Assembly: GCF_000485795.1 (NCBI RefSeq) | Contig: NZ_AXZL01000073.1 | Coordinates: 163,093 to 227,092 of the forward strand | Length of the DNA stretch: 64,000 nt | Origin: Shewanella decolorationis S12 | GTDB lineage: Bacteria; Pseudomonadota; Gammaproteobacteria; Enterobacterales; Shewanellaceae | Reading direction: 5' to 3' | In this document: positions 18,808 to 27,913 of the stretch, one piece after another | How the letters are laid out: each line of letters starts with the position of its first letter | How positions within the stretch are numbered: position 1 is the first letter of the stretch | Position numbers and translations under genes: made by a program | The notes under the pieces: generated by a model | What the model was told of the DNA's origin: nothing | The model's input: the letters and a program-made list of their open reading frames with translations, nothing else | Databases searched by the model: none

Positions 18808-19317
18808 ATGTTAAACGCTGAACATGCTAACTTTCCCCGTGCAGGATTCTTCCGCCGTTTAGGGGCAATGATCTATGACCTGCTGCTCGCAGTAGCCGTG
18901 TATATGTTTGCTGGCGCCATCGGCTTTGGTATTTTCTTCGGACTCACAGCCTCGGGCCTGATTAGCATGAATGGCTTTGAACATGTGTCCGACGCCCTCA
19001 ATGGCACACCGATTTACCATGGGATTTATCAACTCTGGTTAGTGCTCTGCGTAGGCACTTTCTATGCGCTTTTTTGGAGTAAGGGCGGTCAAACCCTTGG
19101 GATGCGCGCCTGGCGCCTTAAGATCCAACATCCAAACGGCCAAAACCTAAGCATGATCACCGCCTATGCACGCATCGTCTGGTCATTACTCGGCATTGGT
19201 AATTTGTGGGTGCTGATCAACGACGATAAACTCGCATTACAGGATATGATGACCCGCTCAGAAGTGGTTGTTCTGTCTAAGGAAGCAAACCAAATGCGCA
19301 ACTGGCATGGTGCTTAA
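18808..19317 (+). CDS. RDD-family membrane protein
   Basis: The protein has 169 residues from ATG 18808, with AGGA 6 bases upstream; the TTG at 18802 lies right after that site and is unlikely. The RDD hallmark appears at the start (AGFFRRLGAMIYDLLL), then three membrane segments, and TLGMRAWRLKIQHPNGQNLS between the second and third. RDD proteins are thought to be small transporters or subunits; one group are Na+/H+ antiporters. A terminator follows. Confidence 0.85.
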   Translation: MLNAEHANFPRAGFFRRLGAMIYDLLLAVAVYMFAGAIGFGIFFGLTASGLISMNGFEHVSDALNGTPIYHGIYQLWLVLCVGTFYALFWSKGGQTLGMRAWRLKIQHPNGQNLSMITAYARIVWSLLGIGNLWVLINDDKLALQDMMTRSEVVVLSKEANQMRNWHGA

Positions 19318-19365
19318 ATTGTGCAGTTAAATCTCACTACTGATCCCTAGTAAAATTGCCCCAAT

Positions 19366-19394
19366 AAAAAACGACGCCATGGCGTCGTTTTTTT
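19366..19394. terminator. bidirectional terminator between RDD gene and lptG
   Basis: ACGACGCCAT-GGCGTCGT, a near-perfect stem, is flanked by A6 and T8, so it serves both convergent transcripts. Confidence 0.85.
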
Positions 19395-19409
19395 ATTCCC
19401 AGCGTTATA

Positions 19410-20468
19410 TCACCGCCGGATAAAGTAAAAGGCAATACCAGTAAATAACAGACTCGGAGCCATAGCACCAATATAGGCAGGCAACTCATATACCATACTC
19501 ATAGGGCCAAAGATCTCATTACTGATATAGAAGCTAAATCCAGCGACCACACCGAGTAACACCCGGGCGCCCATGGTCACGGTCCGTAGCGGCCCAAACA
19601 CAAAGGATAAGGCCACCAGCATCATCACCCCAACGGTAACAGGCTGCATCACCTTACGCCAAAGGGCTAATTCGTAGCGGCTTGGGTCTTGGCTATTGCT
19701 GTTAAGATACTCTAAGTACCCCATTAAGCCGCGGATCGATAATGCCTCGGGCTTGACCGATACCACGCTGAGTTTGTCGGGCGTCAAGCTTGAACGCCAA
19801 ATATCTTCATCTAAATGTTCGAGCTTAACCTCGTCATAACTAAGATCTGTGCGTTTTACATCTGTGAGATGCCAACTGTCTTTGCTAAAAAATGCGCTTT
19901 TAGCATGCACCACATTGGTTAGTTTTAACTCACTGTTAAACTTATATAAAGTAATATTGTTTAGCTTATCAATATCGGCGACTTCGCCAATATTGACAAA
20001 CAAATCGCCGTCCTTGGCCCAAATGCCTCGGTGGGATTTAATCAAACTGCCGCCGGAGAGTTTAATGGCTTGGAGTTCATTGGCCTTTTGCTCGGCCACT
20101 GGCGCGCCCCACTCTCCCAATGCCATCACCAGCAACATCAACGGTACAGCGGTTTTCATCGCTGATAAGGTGATTTGCAACCGCGACATTCCCGATGCTT
20201 GCATGACGACAAGCTCCGAATTAGAGGCCAGCATCCCCATACCGATCAAGGCACCTAACAGTACCGCCATCGGGAAAAACATTTCAATATCGCGGGGCAC
20301 GAGGAATAACACATAAATCCCCGCATCCATCATAGTGTAAGTACCACGACCTACTAGTCGCAGTTGGTCCACCCACTTAATAATGCCCGACAAACCTGTC
20401 AGCACCAGTAAACATAACGCCGAGGTGCTCAATAAAACTCTGGCGATATAAAGGTCTAAAATCTTCAT
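19410..20468 (-). CDS. lptG: LPS export ABC transporter permease LptG
   Basis: The protein has 352 residues with the YjgP/YjgQ build: three N-terminal membrane segments, a periplasmic beta-jellyroll domain (about 130-260), and three C-terminal segments. LptG pairs with LptF and two LptB ATPases to pull lipopolysaccharide from the inner membrane and feed it to the LptC/LptA bridge. Its start overlaps the lptF stop by 4 bases, and order lptF-lptG is the norm. Confidence 0.95.
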   Translation of the reverse strand: MKILDLYIARVLLSTSALCLLVLTGLSGIIKWVDQLRLVGRGTYTMMDAGIYVLFLVPRDIEMFFPMAVLLGALIGMGMLASNSELVVMQASGMSRLQITLSAMKTAVPLMLLVMALGEWGAPVAEQKANELQAIKLSGGSLIKSHRGIWAKDGDLFVNIGEVADIDKLNNITLYKFNSELKLTNVVHAKSAFFSKDSWHLTDVKRTDLSYDEVKLEHLDEDIWRSSLTPDKLSVVSVKPEALSIRGLMGYLEYLNSNSQDPSRYELALWRKVMQPVTVGVMMLVALSFVFGPLRTVTMGARVLLGVVAGFSFYISNEIFGPMSMVYELPAYIGAMAPSLLFTGIAFYFIRR

Positions 20469-21577
20469 GCGGCCACCTTTTTACGCGCCATTACCGCCGA
20501 TAAACGGGCAAATAAAGGTCTGTCTTTACCGAGGAGCAAAATCCCCATAATCAGTGCCGATAAATGGATCCACCACATACCCAAATACTGTGGAATAACA
20601 CCATCTTGCAACGCTTTCCGCCCCGCGACCATCAGGCCAAAATAGCCAAGATATAACAGCACCGCGGGAAGCATTTTGGCAAATTTTCCTTGGCGCACAT
20701 TGACTCGCGCCAGCGGCACGGCAATGAGTGTCATGATAGGAATCGCCAGCGGAATCGCTAAACGCCAATGGAACTCGGCCACGGCTTCTGGTCCTTCGAC
20801 TTTCATCAATTCAGTGAGCGGTAAGGCTGAGAGTTTGCGGCGACGCTCATCGACCTGTTGCTCTTTGATTTGCATCTTATAGCCACCAAATTCAATCATT
20901 TGGTAGTCTTTCTGTTGTGGGCTGCCCTGATAGCGTACCCCATCATTGAGCTGTAATTGCTGCGAGCCGTTTTGATCTTCAATGACACGCCCACCTTTAG
21001 CTACAACCACATTGGTTAAGCCAATTTCGTCATTTGGGTCGGGTAACTGGGCAACAAACACTTTATCCAAGTCGTTATCCTTGCCGATACGCTCAACAAA
21101 CAGCACAGCACGGCCGTTAGGACTCGCCTGAAAACGCCCTTGCACTAACGCGGCAAGGCCCGCCTCGGATTGGGCTTTTTCGAGCACTTGGTTTTGTTGC
21201 TCCTCGGCCCAAGGCGCGACATAGAGGGATAAATAGCCAGTAAACAACATGTTGATAACGGCAAGGATCAAAGTTACTCGGGTAACATACCATTCACTTA
21301 CACCAACACCGTGGAGAATGACCATTTCATTCTCGGCATACATGCGGCCGTGGGCCATAAGGATCCCAAGGAACAAACTTAAAGGTAAAACGAGAACAAC
21401 CAGATAGGGTAAGTTGAGGCCTATCAAGGTGGCGATAAGAGAAGCTGGAAATTCACCGTCTGAGGCGTCGGCCAATATGCGCACGAAATGCTGGCTAATA
21501 AAAATAGTTAACAGTACGAAAAGTACTGCAATTTGCGCCTTTAAAACTTCTCGAATAAGGTATCTAAATACAATCAC
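20465..21577 (-). CDS. lptF: LPS export ABC transporter permease LptF
   Basis: The protein has 370 residues. It opens with the family sequence IVFRYLIREVLKAQIAVLFVLL, followed by six membrane segments around a periplasmic jellyroll domain. It is the partner of LptG in the LptB2FG extractor. It diverges from pepA as in many gammaproteobacteria; the 255-base gap holds the two promoters. Confidence 0.95.
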   Translation of the reverse strand: MIVFRYLIREVLKAQIAVLFVLLTIFISQHFVRILADASDGEFPASLIATLIGLNLPYLVVLVLPLSLFLGILMAHGRMYAENEMVILHGVGVSEWYVTRVTLILAVINMLFTGYLSLYVAPWAEEQQNQVLEKAQSEAGLAALVQGRFQASPNGRAVLFVERIGKDNDLDKVFVAQLPDPNDEIGLTNVVVAKGGRVIEDQNGSQQLQLNDGVRYQGSPQQKDYQMIEFGGYKMQIKEQQVDERRRKLSALPLTELMKVEGPEAVAEFHWRLAIPLAIPIMTLIAVPLARVNVRQGKFAKMLPAVLLYLGYFGLMVAGRKALQDGVIPQYLGMWWIHLSALIMGILLLGKDRPLFARLSAVMARKKVAA

Positions 21578-21832
21578 AGGTAGGATCCGGTCTCTAAACT
21601 TATCTTTTTGCTGGTAACAGACTAACTTTCATGTAAACTGTTTACTTTTGGTAGTTTTCTGACCAGCTTCAGGGGTTCCTGGCAAACGATAAATGTCACG
21701 GATATTTCACAAAAACGTGACTCAAGTGCCGAGAATAAATCACCTTTGGAGTAATAACTTAGGCCCTTTTCGGGACAAGCAGACATTATCCAATAAATAT
21801 AAAAATTTGTCTTTAAGAATCTAGGAGTGCTC

Positions 21833-23341
21833 ATGGAGTTTAGCGTAAAGAGCGGTAGCCCCGAAAAACAACGCTCAGCCTGCATCGTTGTCGGTGTTTA
21901 TGAACCCCGCCGTCTATCCGGCATCGCCGAGCAATTAGACAAGATTAGCGAAGGTTATATCAGTAATCTACTGCGTCGCGGCGATTTAGAAGGTAAGCCA
22001 GGCCAAATGTTATTACTGCACCACGTTCCTAACGTATTGAGTGAACGAGTGCTGTTAGTCGGTTGCGGCAAAGAACGAGAACTAGACGAACGCCAGTACA
22101 AGCAGATCATCACTAAAACCATCAACACCTTAAATGAAACGGGTTCAATGGAAGCTGTGTGCTTCTTGACCGAGTTACACGTGAAAGGTCGCGATACCTA
22201 TTGGAAAGTTCGCCAAGCAGTCGAAACGACCAATAGCAGTTTATATAGCTTCGATGCGCTCAAAACCCGTAAAGGTGAGACCCGTCGTCCGCTGCGCAAG
22301 TTAGTGTTTAATGTCCCAACTCGTCGCGAACTGACCTTAGGTGAGCGTGCGATTGAGCACGGCATGGCCGTTTCTGCCGGTATGCATTTATGCCGCGATG
22401 TGGCTAACATGCCGCCAAATATCTGTAATCCAGCCTATTTAGCCTCTCAAGCTCGCCAATTGGCTGAAGTTCACGAAAACCTGCATGTCACGACTGTGGG
22501 CGAAGAGCAAATGGCAAAACTCGGCATGAACTCTTACCTTGCTGTGGGCCGCGCTAGTGCCAATGAATCCATTATGACAGTGATGGAATACAAGGGGGCA
22601 GTCGATAGCACTGAGAAACCTATCGTATTGATTGGTAAAGGCTTAACCTTCGACTCAGGCGGTATTTCATTAAAACCAGGCGAAGCCATGGATGAAATGA
22701 AATACGACATGGGCGGCGCAGCTGGTGTTATCGGCACCATGAAAGCCATCTGTGATATGAAGCTACCCATCAACGTCGTAGGTATTCTCGCAGGCTGCGA
22801 AAACATGCCATCGGGCAATGCTTACCGCCCAGGTGACATTTTAACCACAATGTCGGGTCAGACCGTTGAAGTCCTCAACACCGACGCCGAAGGCCGTCTG
22901 GTACTGTGTGACGTATTAACCTATGTTGAGCGTTTCGATCCAGAGCTGGTGATCGACACGGCAACACTGACGGGCGCCTGTGTGATTGCCTTAGGCAAGC
23001 ATGCCTCTGGCCTGTTCTCATCACACAACCCTCTGGCACACGAGCTGCTCAATGCAGGTGAGCAAAGTGGTGACCGCGCATGGCGCATGCCACTTTGGGA
23101 TGAGTACCAAGATATGCTCGATAGCCCATTTGCCGATATGACCAACCTCGGTGGTCGTCCAGCGGGCGCGATTACCGCGGCTTGTTTCCTGTCTCGTTTC
23201 GCCAAGAAGTACAACTGGGCTCACTTAGACGTGGCGGGTACTGCGTGGAACAGCGGCGCGAATAAAGGTTCAACCGGTCGCCCTGTGCCAATTTTGACTC
23301 AGTTCTTGATCAATCGTGCTGGCGTAGAATTAGGCGAATAA
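21833..23341 (+). CDS. pepA: leucyl aminopeptidase (cytosol aminopeptidase A)
   Basis: The protein has 502 residues from ATG 21833, preceded by AGGAG with a 5-base spacer; an upstream GTG at 21827 overlaps that site and is rejected. M17 motifs are clear: GKGLTFDSGGISLKP (Lys and Asp metal ligands), EMKYDMGGAA, and the signature NTDAEGRLVL with the second metal Glu/Asp. It is a hexameric Zn/Mn peptidase; in E. coli PepA also binds DNA in Xer recombination and carAB control, which cannot be judged here. Confidence 0.96.
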   Translation: MEFSVKSGSPEKQRSACIVVGVYEPRRLSGIAEQLDKISEGYISNLLRRGDLEGKPGQMLLLHHVPNVLSERVLLVGCGKERELDERQYKQIITKTINTLNETGSMEAVCFLTELHVKGRDTYWKVRQAVETTNSSLYSFDALKTRKGETRRPLRKLVFNVPTRRELTLGERAIEHGMAVSAGMHLCRDVANMPPNICNPAYLASQARQLAEVHENLHVTTVGEEQMAKLGMNSYLAVGRASANESIMTVMEYKGAVDSTEKPIVLIGKGLTFDSGGISLKPGEAMDEMKYDMGGAAGVIGTMKAICDMKLPINVVGILAGCENMPSGNAYRPGDILTTMSGQTVEVLNTDAEGRLVLCDVLTYVERFDPELVIDTATLTGACVIALGKHASGLFSSHNPLAHELLNAGEQSGDRAWRMPLWDEYQDMLDSPFADMTNLGGRPAGAITAACFLSRFAKKYNWAHLDVAGTAWNSGANKGSTGRPVPILTQFLINRAGVELGE

Positions 23342-23357
23342 TCGCTAATAGCACTGA

Positions 23358-23385
23358 AAAGGCGAAGAATTTCTTCGCCTTTTTT
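23358..23385 (+). terminator. Rho-independent terminator after pepA
   Basis: AAAGGCGAAGAA pairs with TTCTTCGCCTTT and ends in a run of T, 16 bases past the pepA stop. Confidence 0.85.
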
Positions 23386-23515
23386 ATTGGGCTCGAAGGC
23401 GAAATGATGATTGGCTCAGGAATAATTGCAACCTAGCAACGAGAAGAGGAAAGAAAATCGCGATTGAATAATTTTTGATTGACAGTCACGCCCTCGCCCT
23501 TTAGTTTTACTTCCT

Positions 23516-23569
23516 ATGAAAACAAATACCGCAGCTTTTTTTACTTTCTTTTTTACACCCCCACTCTAG
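23516..23569 (+). CDS. pheL: phenylalanine leader peptide (PheL-like)
   Basis: This is a 17-residue ORF, MKTNTAAFFTFFFTPPL, with five Phe codons in a window of six and no other role. E. coli PheL has the same style of Phe-rich leader. Ribosome stalling at the Phe codons when charged tRNA-Phe is scarce would control the attenuator just downstream. It is too short for normal gene finding. Confidence 0.85.
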   Translation: MKTNTAAFFTFFFTPPL

Positions 23570-23634
23570 GAGGCGGATTTACTGTGTAAAAACGAAAGTA
23601 AAAATCCAAAGCCTCCCACTGGGAGGCTTTTTCG
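23538..23634 (+). promoter_or_regulatory. pheA transcription attenuator with mutually exclusive hairpins
   Basis: Three structures can be read. (1) The Phe-codon region 23538-23558 pairs with 23584-23604 with one mismatch (pause hairpin 1:2). (2) 23569-23580 (GGAGGC plus GGATTT) pairs with 23603-23616 (AAATCC plus GCCTCC) as antiterminator 2:3. (3) 23608-23617 (AAAGCCTCCC) pairs with 23621-23630 (GGGAGGCTTT), followed by T's, as the terminator. Stalling on the leader's Phe codons frees segment 2 to form the antiterminator. The last arm of (2) overlaps the terminator, so the two exclude each other. Confidence 0.85.
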
Positions 23635-23673
23635 TCTTAAACGCTCGATAATACGGTGGCAAATGAGGTCAGA

Positions 23674-25677
23674 ATGCAAAAACCACAGCCTTTAAATCAA
23701 ACGCGAGAACAAATTACTCACCTCGACAATGAGCTTCTCTCGTTACTCGCCGAACGTCGACGCCTAAGCCTTGAAGTGGCCCGCAGTAAAGAAGTAGATG
23801 TGAGACCCATTCGCGACACCCAAAGGGAAAAAGAACTGCTGGCAAGATTAGTCACAGCTGGCCGAGAAAAAGGCTTAGATGCCCATTACGTGATTTCACT
23901 TTATCAAAGCATTATCGAAGATTCAGTCCTTAATCAACAGGCTTATCTCCACGGCCGCGCGAATCCAGAAACGCAAAAACAACAATACTGCATCGCCTAC
24001 CTCGGTGCCCGCGGCTCCTACTCTTACCTGGCCGCCTCACGCTATTGCCAACGTCGTCAGGTTGAGATGCTCGACTTAGGCTGCCAAAGTTTCGATGAGA
24101 TTGTCCAAGCCGTTGAGTCAGGCCACGCTGACTATGGCTTTTTGCCGATTGAAAACACTTCGTCCGGCTCGATCAACGAAGTATATGACGTGCTGCAACA
24201 TACGAGTCTGTCCATCGTTGGCGAGACGACAATCGAAGTCAGCCATTGCCTGTTGGGCAAACCAGGCTGCAAACTGAGTGATATCAAAACCGTCTATGCC
24301 CATCCGCAGCCAATCAGTCAGTGCAGCCGTTATCTGAGCCAGCACAAAGACTTAAGACTAGAATATTGCTCTAGCAGCGCTGAAGCAATGGAGAAGGTCA
24401 ATCAATCTGCCGACAATAGCGCCGCTGCAATTGGTAGCACAGAAGGTGGCGCGCTGTACCAACTTGAGTCGATTGAGTCGGGTCTTGCAAACCAAAAAAT
24501 TAACCAGAGCCGCTTTATCGTGGTGGCTCGAAAAGCCGTAGCCGTACCCGAGCAATTACCCGCTAAAACCACCCTGATCATGGCTACTGGCCAAAAGGCA
24601 GGGGCCTTGGTTGAAGCCCTATTGGTGCTTAAGGCGCATCAGCTGAATATGAGCAAACTCGAATCTCGCCCTATTCCTGGTACGCCGTGGGAAGAAATGT
24701 TCTATCTGGATATCGACGCCAATATCTCCAGCGAAGCCATGCAGCAAGGGCTCAAGCAGCTCGAGAGGATCACGCGTTTTATCAAAGTATTAGGATGTTA
24801 CCCCTGTGAAACCGTCAAACCGACACAACTCAGTAATAGCCAATTACTTATCGAGCCGAGCACCTCAAAAGCGGAGGTGATAAGTACGGTGAGCCTTGAC
24901 CCGTCTCCCTATCGCTTCAGTAAGGCGTACAAGGCGCAGGCGAGTGAAATTCACTGCGGCCCCTTTACCATTGGCGCAGGCCATATTGGTGCTATTGCCA
25001 AGGTCACTCTGAGCAAAAGCCTGCTGCAGCAAGAGTCGTCACAGACCGCCTTATCCGCCTTTGAGCGTAGAGTAAAACAGCTAAAAGAAGCGGGTTTCCA
25101 AGCGGTAATTTTAGACGGATGCCACTCACTTGCCTCGGCCGAAGCTATCATCCCTAAACTGCGCCAAACCCTGCATCAGTATGATTTGCTTTGTGTTATT
25201 GCCATCGAACAGGCGACGGATATGCCATTGGCGACTGATAATGCCGACATGCTGTTCTTAACGGGCAAACAAATGTTTAATCAGGCTTTGCTGACTCAGG
25301 CAGGCACCTTGCCGATCCCGCTATTCCTCGAACGCAACGATATGGCCAGTTATGAGGAGTTTATGGCAGCAACGGAGACGATTTTAAGTCAAGGTAACCA
25401 ACAGCTTATCCTATGTGACTCTGGCATTCGTACCTATAACAATGCCAACATACCCACCTTGGATTTAGCAAGCCTTATTCAAATTAAGGCCAATAGTCAT
25501 CTCCCCATAGTGATTAACCCTTGTTATGCCATCAGCGAAGATGCGCTGCTACTGCAAACTCAAGGGATTAAACAGCTGAAAGCCGATGGCCTAGTGCTGA
25601 ATTGCCCCCTCGAAGAAGATAAAGAACATGATTCATTAGCATTGATGGCCGACGTCGTGAGGGAGTTGTATCGTTAA
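23674..25677 (+). CDS. pheA: chorismate mutase/prephenate dehydratase fused to a DAHP-synthase-like C-terminal domain
   Basis: The protein has 667 residues from ATG 23674 (GAGG 5 bases upstream; the GTG at 23656 is less likely). Typical PheA is about 390. Order: AroQ chorismate mutase (about 1-95; LLSLLAERRRLSLEVARSK, IIEDSVLNQQ), prephenate dehydratase (about 105-285; YLGARGSYSYLAA, ENTSSGSINEVYD, SRF in place of TRF), ACT domain (about 295-385; GALVEALLVLKAH, ESRPIPGTPWEE), then about 260 extra residues. That tail reads like a class I-beta DAHP synthase (GPFTIGAG for GPCSVES, CDSGIRTYNNANIPTLDLA for CERGIRTFE...TLDLS, INPCYA for VDPSHA). Metal and phosphate-binding residues are changed, so it is probably non-catalytic. 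The first three parts make phenylpyruvate from chorismate and respond to Phe. Confidence 0.93.
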   Translation: MQKPQPLNQTREQITHLDNELLSLLAERRRLSLEVARSKEVDVRPIRDTQREKELLARLVTAGREKGLDAHYVISLYQSIIEDSVLNQQAYLHGRANPETQKQQYCIAYLGARGSYSYLAASRYCQRRQVEMLDLGCQSFDEIVQAVESGHADYGFLPIENTSSGSINEVYDVLQHTSLSIVGETTIEVSHCLLGKPGCKLSDIKTVYAHPQPISQCSRYLSQHKDLRLEYCSSSAEAMEKVNQSADNSAAAIGSTEGGALYQLESIESGLANQKINQSRFIVVARKAVAVPEQLPAKTTLIMATGQKAGALVEALLVLKAHQLNMSKLESRPIPGTPWEEMFYLDIDANISSEAMQQGLKQLERITRFIKVLGCYPCETVKPTQLSNSQLLIEPSTSKAEVISTVSLDPSPYRFSKAYKAQASEIHCGPFTIGAGHIGAIAKVTLSKSLLQQESSQTALSAFERRVKQLKEAGFQAVILDGCHSLASAEAIIPKLRQTLHQYDLLCVIAIEQATDMPLATDNADMLFLTGKQMFNQALLTQAGTLPIPLFLERNDMASYEEFMAATETILSQGNQQLILCDSGIRTYNNANIPTLDLASLIQIKANSHLPIVINPCYAISEDALLLQTQGIKQLKADGLVLNCPLEEDKEHDSLALMADVVRELYR

Positions 25678-25704
25678 TTTGAGCGTATAAGGATACTAAG
25701 GAAC

Positions 25705-25735
25705 ATACAGCCACGGACATCGTGGCTGTATTGTT
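25705..25735 (+). terminator. Rho-independent terminator after pheA
   Basis: ATACAGCCACG-GACAT-CGTGGCTGTAT, an 11-bp perfect stem, is followed by TGTTT, 28 bases after the stop. Confidence 0.8.
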
Positions 25736-25779
25736 TAGGGCTTTTAGGATTTTAGGTCTCGAGCTTAAACGCAGCAGGG

Positions 25780-27084
25780 TTAGGTTCGGTCGGGCGCAAT
25801 CTGGCTATTGGTATCTGTTGCCACCGCATTACTGCGGCGAATTAACCCCGTCATACTCGAGCCCTGCACTAGGATGGAAAACACCACCACGGCATAGGTC
25901 ATCACGAGCAGTAGCTCTCGCAGCTCGACACCGCTTTGTGAATCGATAATCACCCCCTCGGGTAAACTCATCGCCATGGCCAAGGCTAAACCGCCTCTGA
26001 GCCCACCCCAAATGAGTATCGACTCGGCATAGGGATTGTAAGACTTCACCAACCTAAACCCGATATAGGGCAAAAATACACTCACCGCCCGCGCCGTTAA
26101 CACCAATGGAATAGCCACTAACATAAACCACCATAATGGCGCCTTAAAGGTGACAAGCAGGAGTAATAATCCCAGCAGAAGGAACAGCAACGCATTAAAG
26201 AAGGACTCAATCAGTGACCAAAAAGTGTAGAGTTTCACCCGCTCATGGCGCACAAAATACTTAGGCACGCTGAAGTTGCCGATAATCATTCCCGCACTGA
26301 CCATCGCCAGCGGCCCCGACACACCTAACACTTCTGCTATGACATAACCCGCCGTCGGGATCAGCAAAGTGACCAGCATCAACTGGGTTTCTTCCTCACA
26401 GTAGCGAAAGAAATGGTGCAGCAATACGCCGAGGACCGCACCATAAACGACGCCACCGAGCGCCTCTTGAACAAACAATAGCGAAATTTGCGAGAAGGTC
26501 AGCGGCTCGGTTGAAAAAGCCAGATGGGAAATGGCCACAAAAATCACTAGCCCTATACCATAGTTAAAGAGCGACTCCCCTTCTACCTGAATAGCAATAT
26601 CTTCGGGCGCGCCCATCTTCTTCAGAATGGCTAACACGGCAATCGGATCTGTGGGTGAAATCAAGGCACCAAAGAGCAAACAATGGCTTAAGGCCAAGGG
26701 TAATCCCAGCATGGGAGCGATGTAATAAAACAAACCACCGACGATAAAAGTCGAGAGTAAGGTACTGACAAAGGCAAGAATGAGAATTTCCCATTTCTGA
26801 TGCCTTAAGATTTTTAAGCGGATCTGCAATGCCCCGGCAAATAAGAGAAAACCTAACATGCCATTGAGCAATAGCGCCTGAAAGTCGAGCTTCTCCAGCC
26901 CCGCCACAAAGTAACCATAAACATGGCCGCCAAGCGCTTTACCACCCAGTAAAAGCAACAGGCTCATTCCCAAGGCTAATGCGGTAATGGCGACGGTTTC
27001 TTGCAGCTTATGCAAACGCGAAGATGCCACAGACGTGACTAAGGCTAACGCACAGAGAATACAGAGAATTTGATAACTAGTCAT
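25780..27084 (-). CDS. CPA1-family Na+(K+)/H+ antiporter (NhaP-like)
   Basis: The protein has 434 residues and about 12 membrane segments. Motifs of the cation:proton antiporter-1 family are visible: the discontinuous-helix region GALISPTDPIAVLAILKKMGAPEDI with the ion-binding Asp, EGESLFNYGIGLVIF with the second acidic position, and the C-terminal WGGLRGGLALAMA. It exchanges cytoplasmic sodium or potassium for protons. No long cytoplasmic regulatory tail. Start site is weakly supported. It may be co-transcribed with the small membrane gene 48 bases upstream. Confidence 0.9.
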   Translation of the reverse strand: MTSYQILCILCALALVTSVASSRLHKLQETVAITALALGMSLLLLLGGKALGGHVYGYFVAGLEKLDFQALLLNGMLGFLLFAGALQIRLKILRHQKWEILILAFVSTLLSTFIVGGLFYYIAPMLGLPLALSHCLLFGALISPTDPIAVLAILKKMGAPEDIAIQVEGESLFNYGIGLVIFVAISHLAFSTEPLTFSQISLLFVQEALGGVVYGAVLGVLLHHFFRYCEEETQLMLVTLLIPTAGYVIAEVLGVSGPLAMVSAGMIIGNFSVPKYFVRHERVKLYTFWSLIESFFNALLFLLLGLLLLLVTFKAPLWWFMLVAIPLVLTARAVSVFLPYIGFRLVKSYNPYAESILIWGGLRGGLALAMAMSLPEGVIIDSQSGVELRELLLVMTYAVVVFSILVQGSSMTGLIRRSNAVATDTNSQIAPDRT

Positions 27085-27132
27085 AAGAGTCTCTAATCAC
27101 CCTAATAAGATGAAGAGACTCTAGCACAAGTT

Positions 27133-27468
27133 TTAGACTTCTAAACCATCCAACAGGCTTAGCCAGCCTTTAATAATCCGATGGCAAAACCAAATAATAC
27201 CAAAGAGATAAATCGAAAGACTGAGCCAAGTGATGGGCAGACAATAGCCCAACACTAACAGACCAAGAAATATCACATTGGAGTGACGTTGCCAGCGTAG
27301 ATGTGATGCCAGCAAGGCATTACCTTGCGTATGTCGTTGAGACAAGTTGATAAATAGGCTCAACAATACCGGCAGCAGTAACAGCGGAAAGCCTGACATT
27401 AAGGCGTAAAGCAAATGGCCTAAGCTGCGATCTTCAATTTTTGCGGCATATGTGGTTGTCGTTGTCAT
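27133..27468 (-). CDS. small membrane protein of unknown function
   Basis: The protein has 111 residues with three or four hydrophobic segments (LYALMSGFPLLLLPVLLSLFIN, VIFLGLLVLGYCLPITWLSLSIYLFGIIWF) and a basic/aromatic HLRWQRHSN loop. The loop faintly recalls DUF4870-type proteins but I would not assign it. It lies 48 bases upstream of the antiporter gene on the same strand. Confidence 0.6.
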   Translation of the reverse strand: MTTTTTYAAKIEDRSLGHLLYALMSGFPLLLLPVLLSLFINLSQRHTQGNALLASHLRWQRHSNVIFLGLLVLGYCLPITWLSLSIYLFGIIWFCHRIIKGWLSLLDGLEV

Positions 27469-27625
27469 TGAGAGACTCCAGCCAGACGATGGGACAGGGC
27501 TTTACTCCGCCCTCGTCTTTAACCTTACGTTCTCGTAGACATAATCGCAACTAAGGCGCAAAAATATTTCCACGCGAGATCTTTTAAACCACCGATATTT
27601 TGGATCAACCTATGCCCTTCAAAGG

Positions 27626-27895
27626 CTAGGGCGTGTTGACGTTTCGAGATTAGATTTTGTTCGTTCTGGCAAGCACGTGCTCGCGAAACGAGGAATGATG
27701 TGTAGTTATTCTACTCAAATGACGAGTGACAAAGAGCAAGGGCTTGCCAGACGAACCCTTCGGGCAGCATTTGGCTGGCTTTTCTGCCGCGTTATCGTCC
27801 GTTTATGTAGAATAACTACACAGCACGGACTTTGCCTTGCATAAAAGCCAGCCAAATTGCTGCAAAAATCCCCCTGAAACGTCAACACGCCCTAG
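27626..27895. mobile_element. 270-bp palindromic MITE-like element with nested inverted repeats
   Basis: The ends are a perfect 20-bp inverted repeat starting CTAGGGCGTGTTGACG. Inside are two more pairs: TGTAGTTATTCTAC (27701-27714) with its complement at 27807-27820, and GCAGCATTTGGCTGGC (from 27764) with its near-complement ending at 27863. No ORF of note. It sits in a convergence of two leftward genes. A non-autonomous transposable element or large structured repeat fits best. Confidence 0.65.
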
Positions 27896-27913
27896 TTTTT
27901 GGCTCTGTTCTGT

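Noticed and set aside
21622..21885. 87-residue minus-strand frame at the pepA start
   Set aside because: It overlaps the true pepA start and the lptF/pepA promoter region and has no family pattern.
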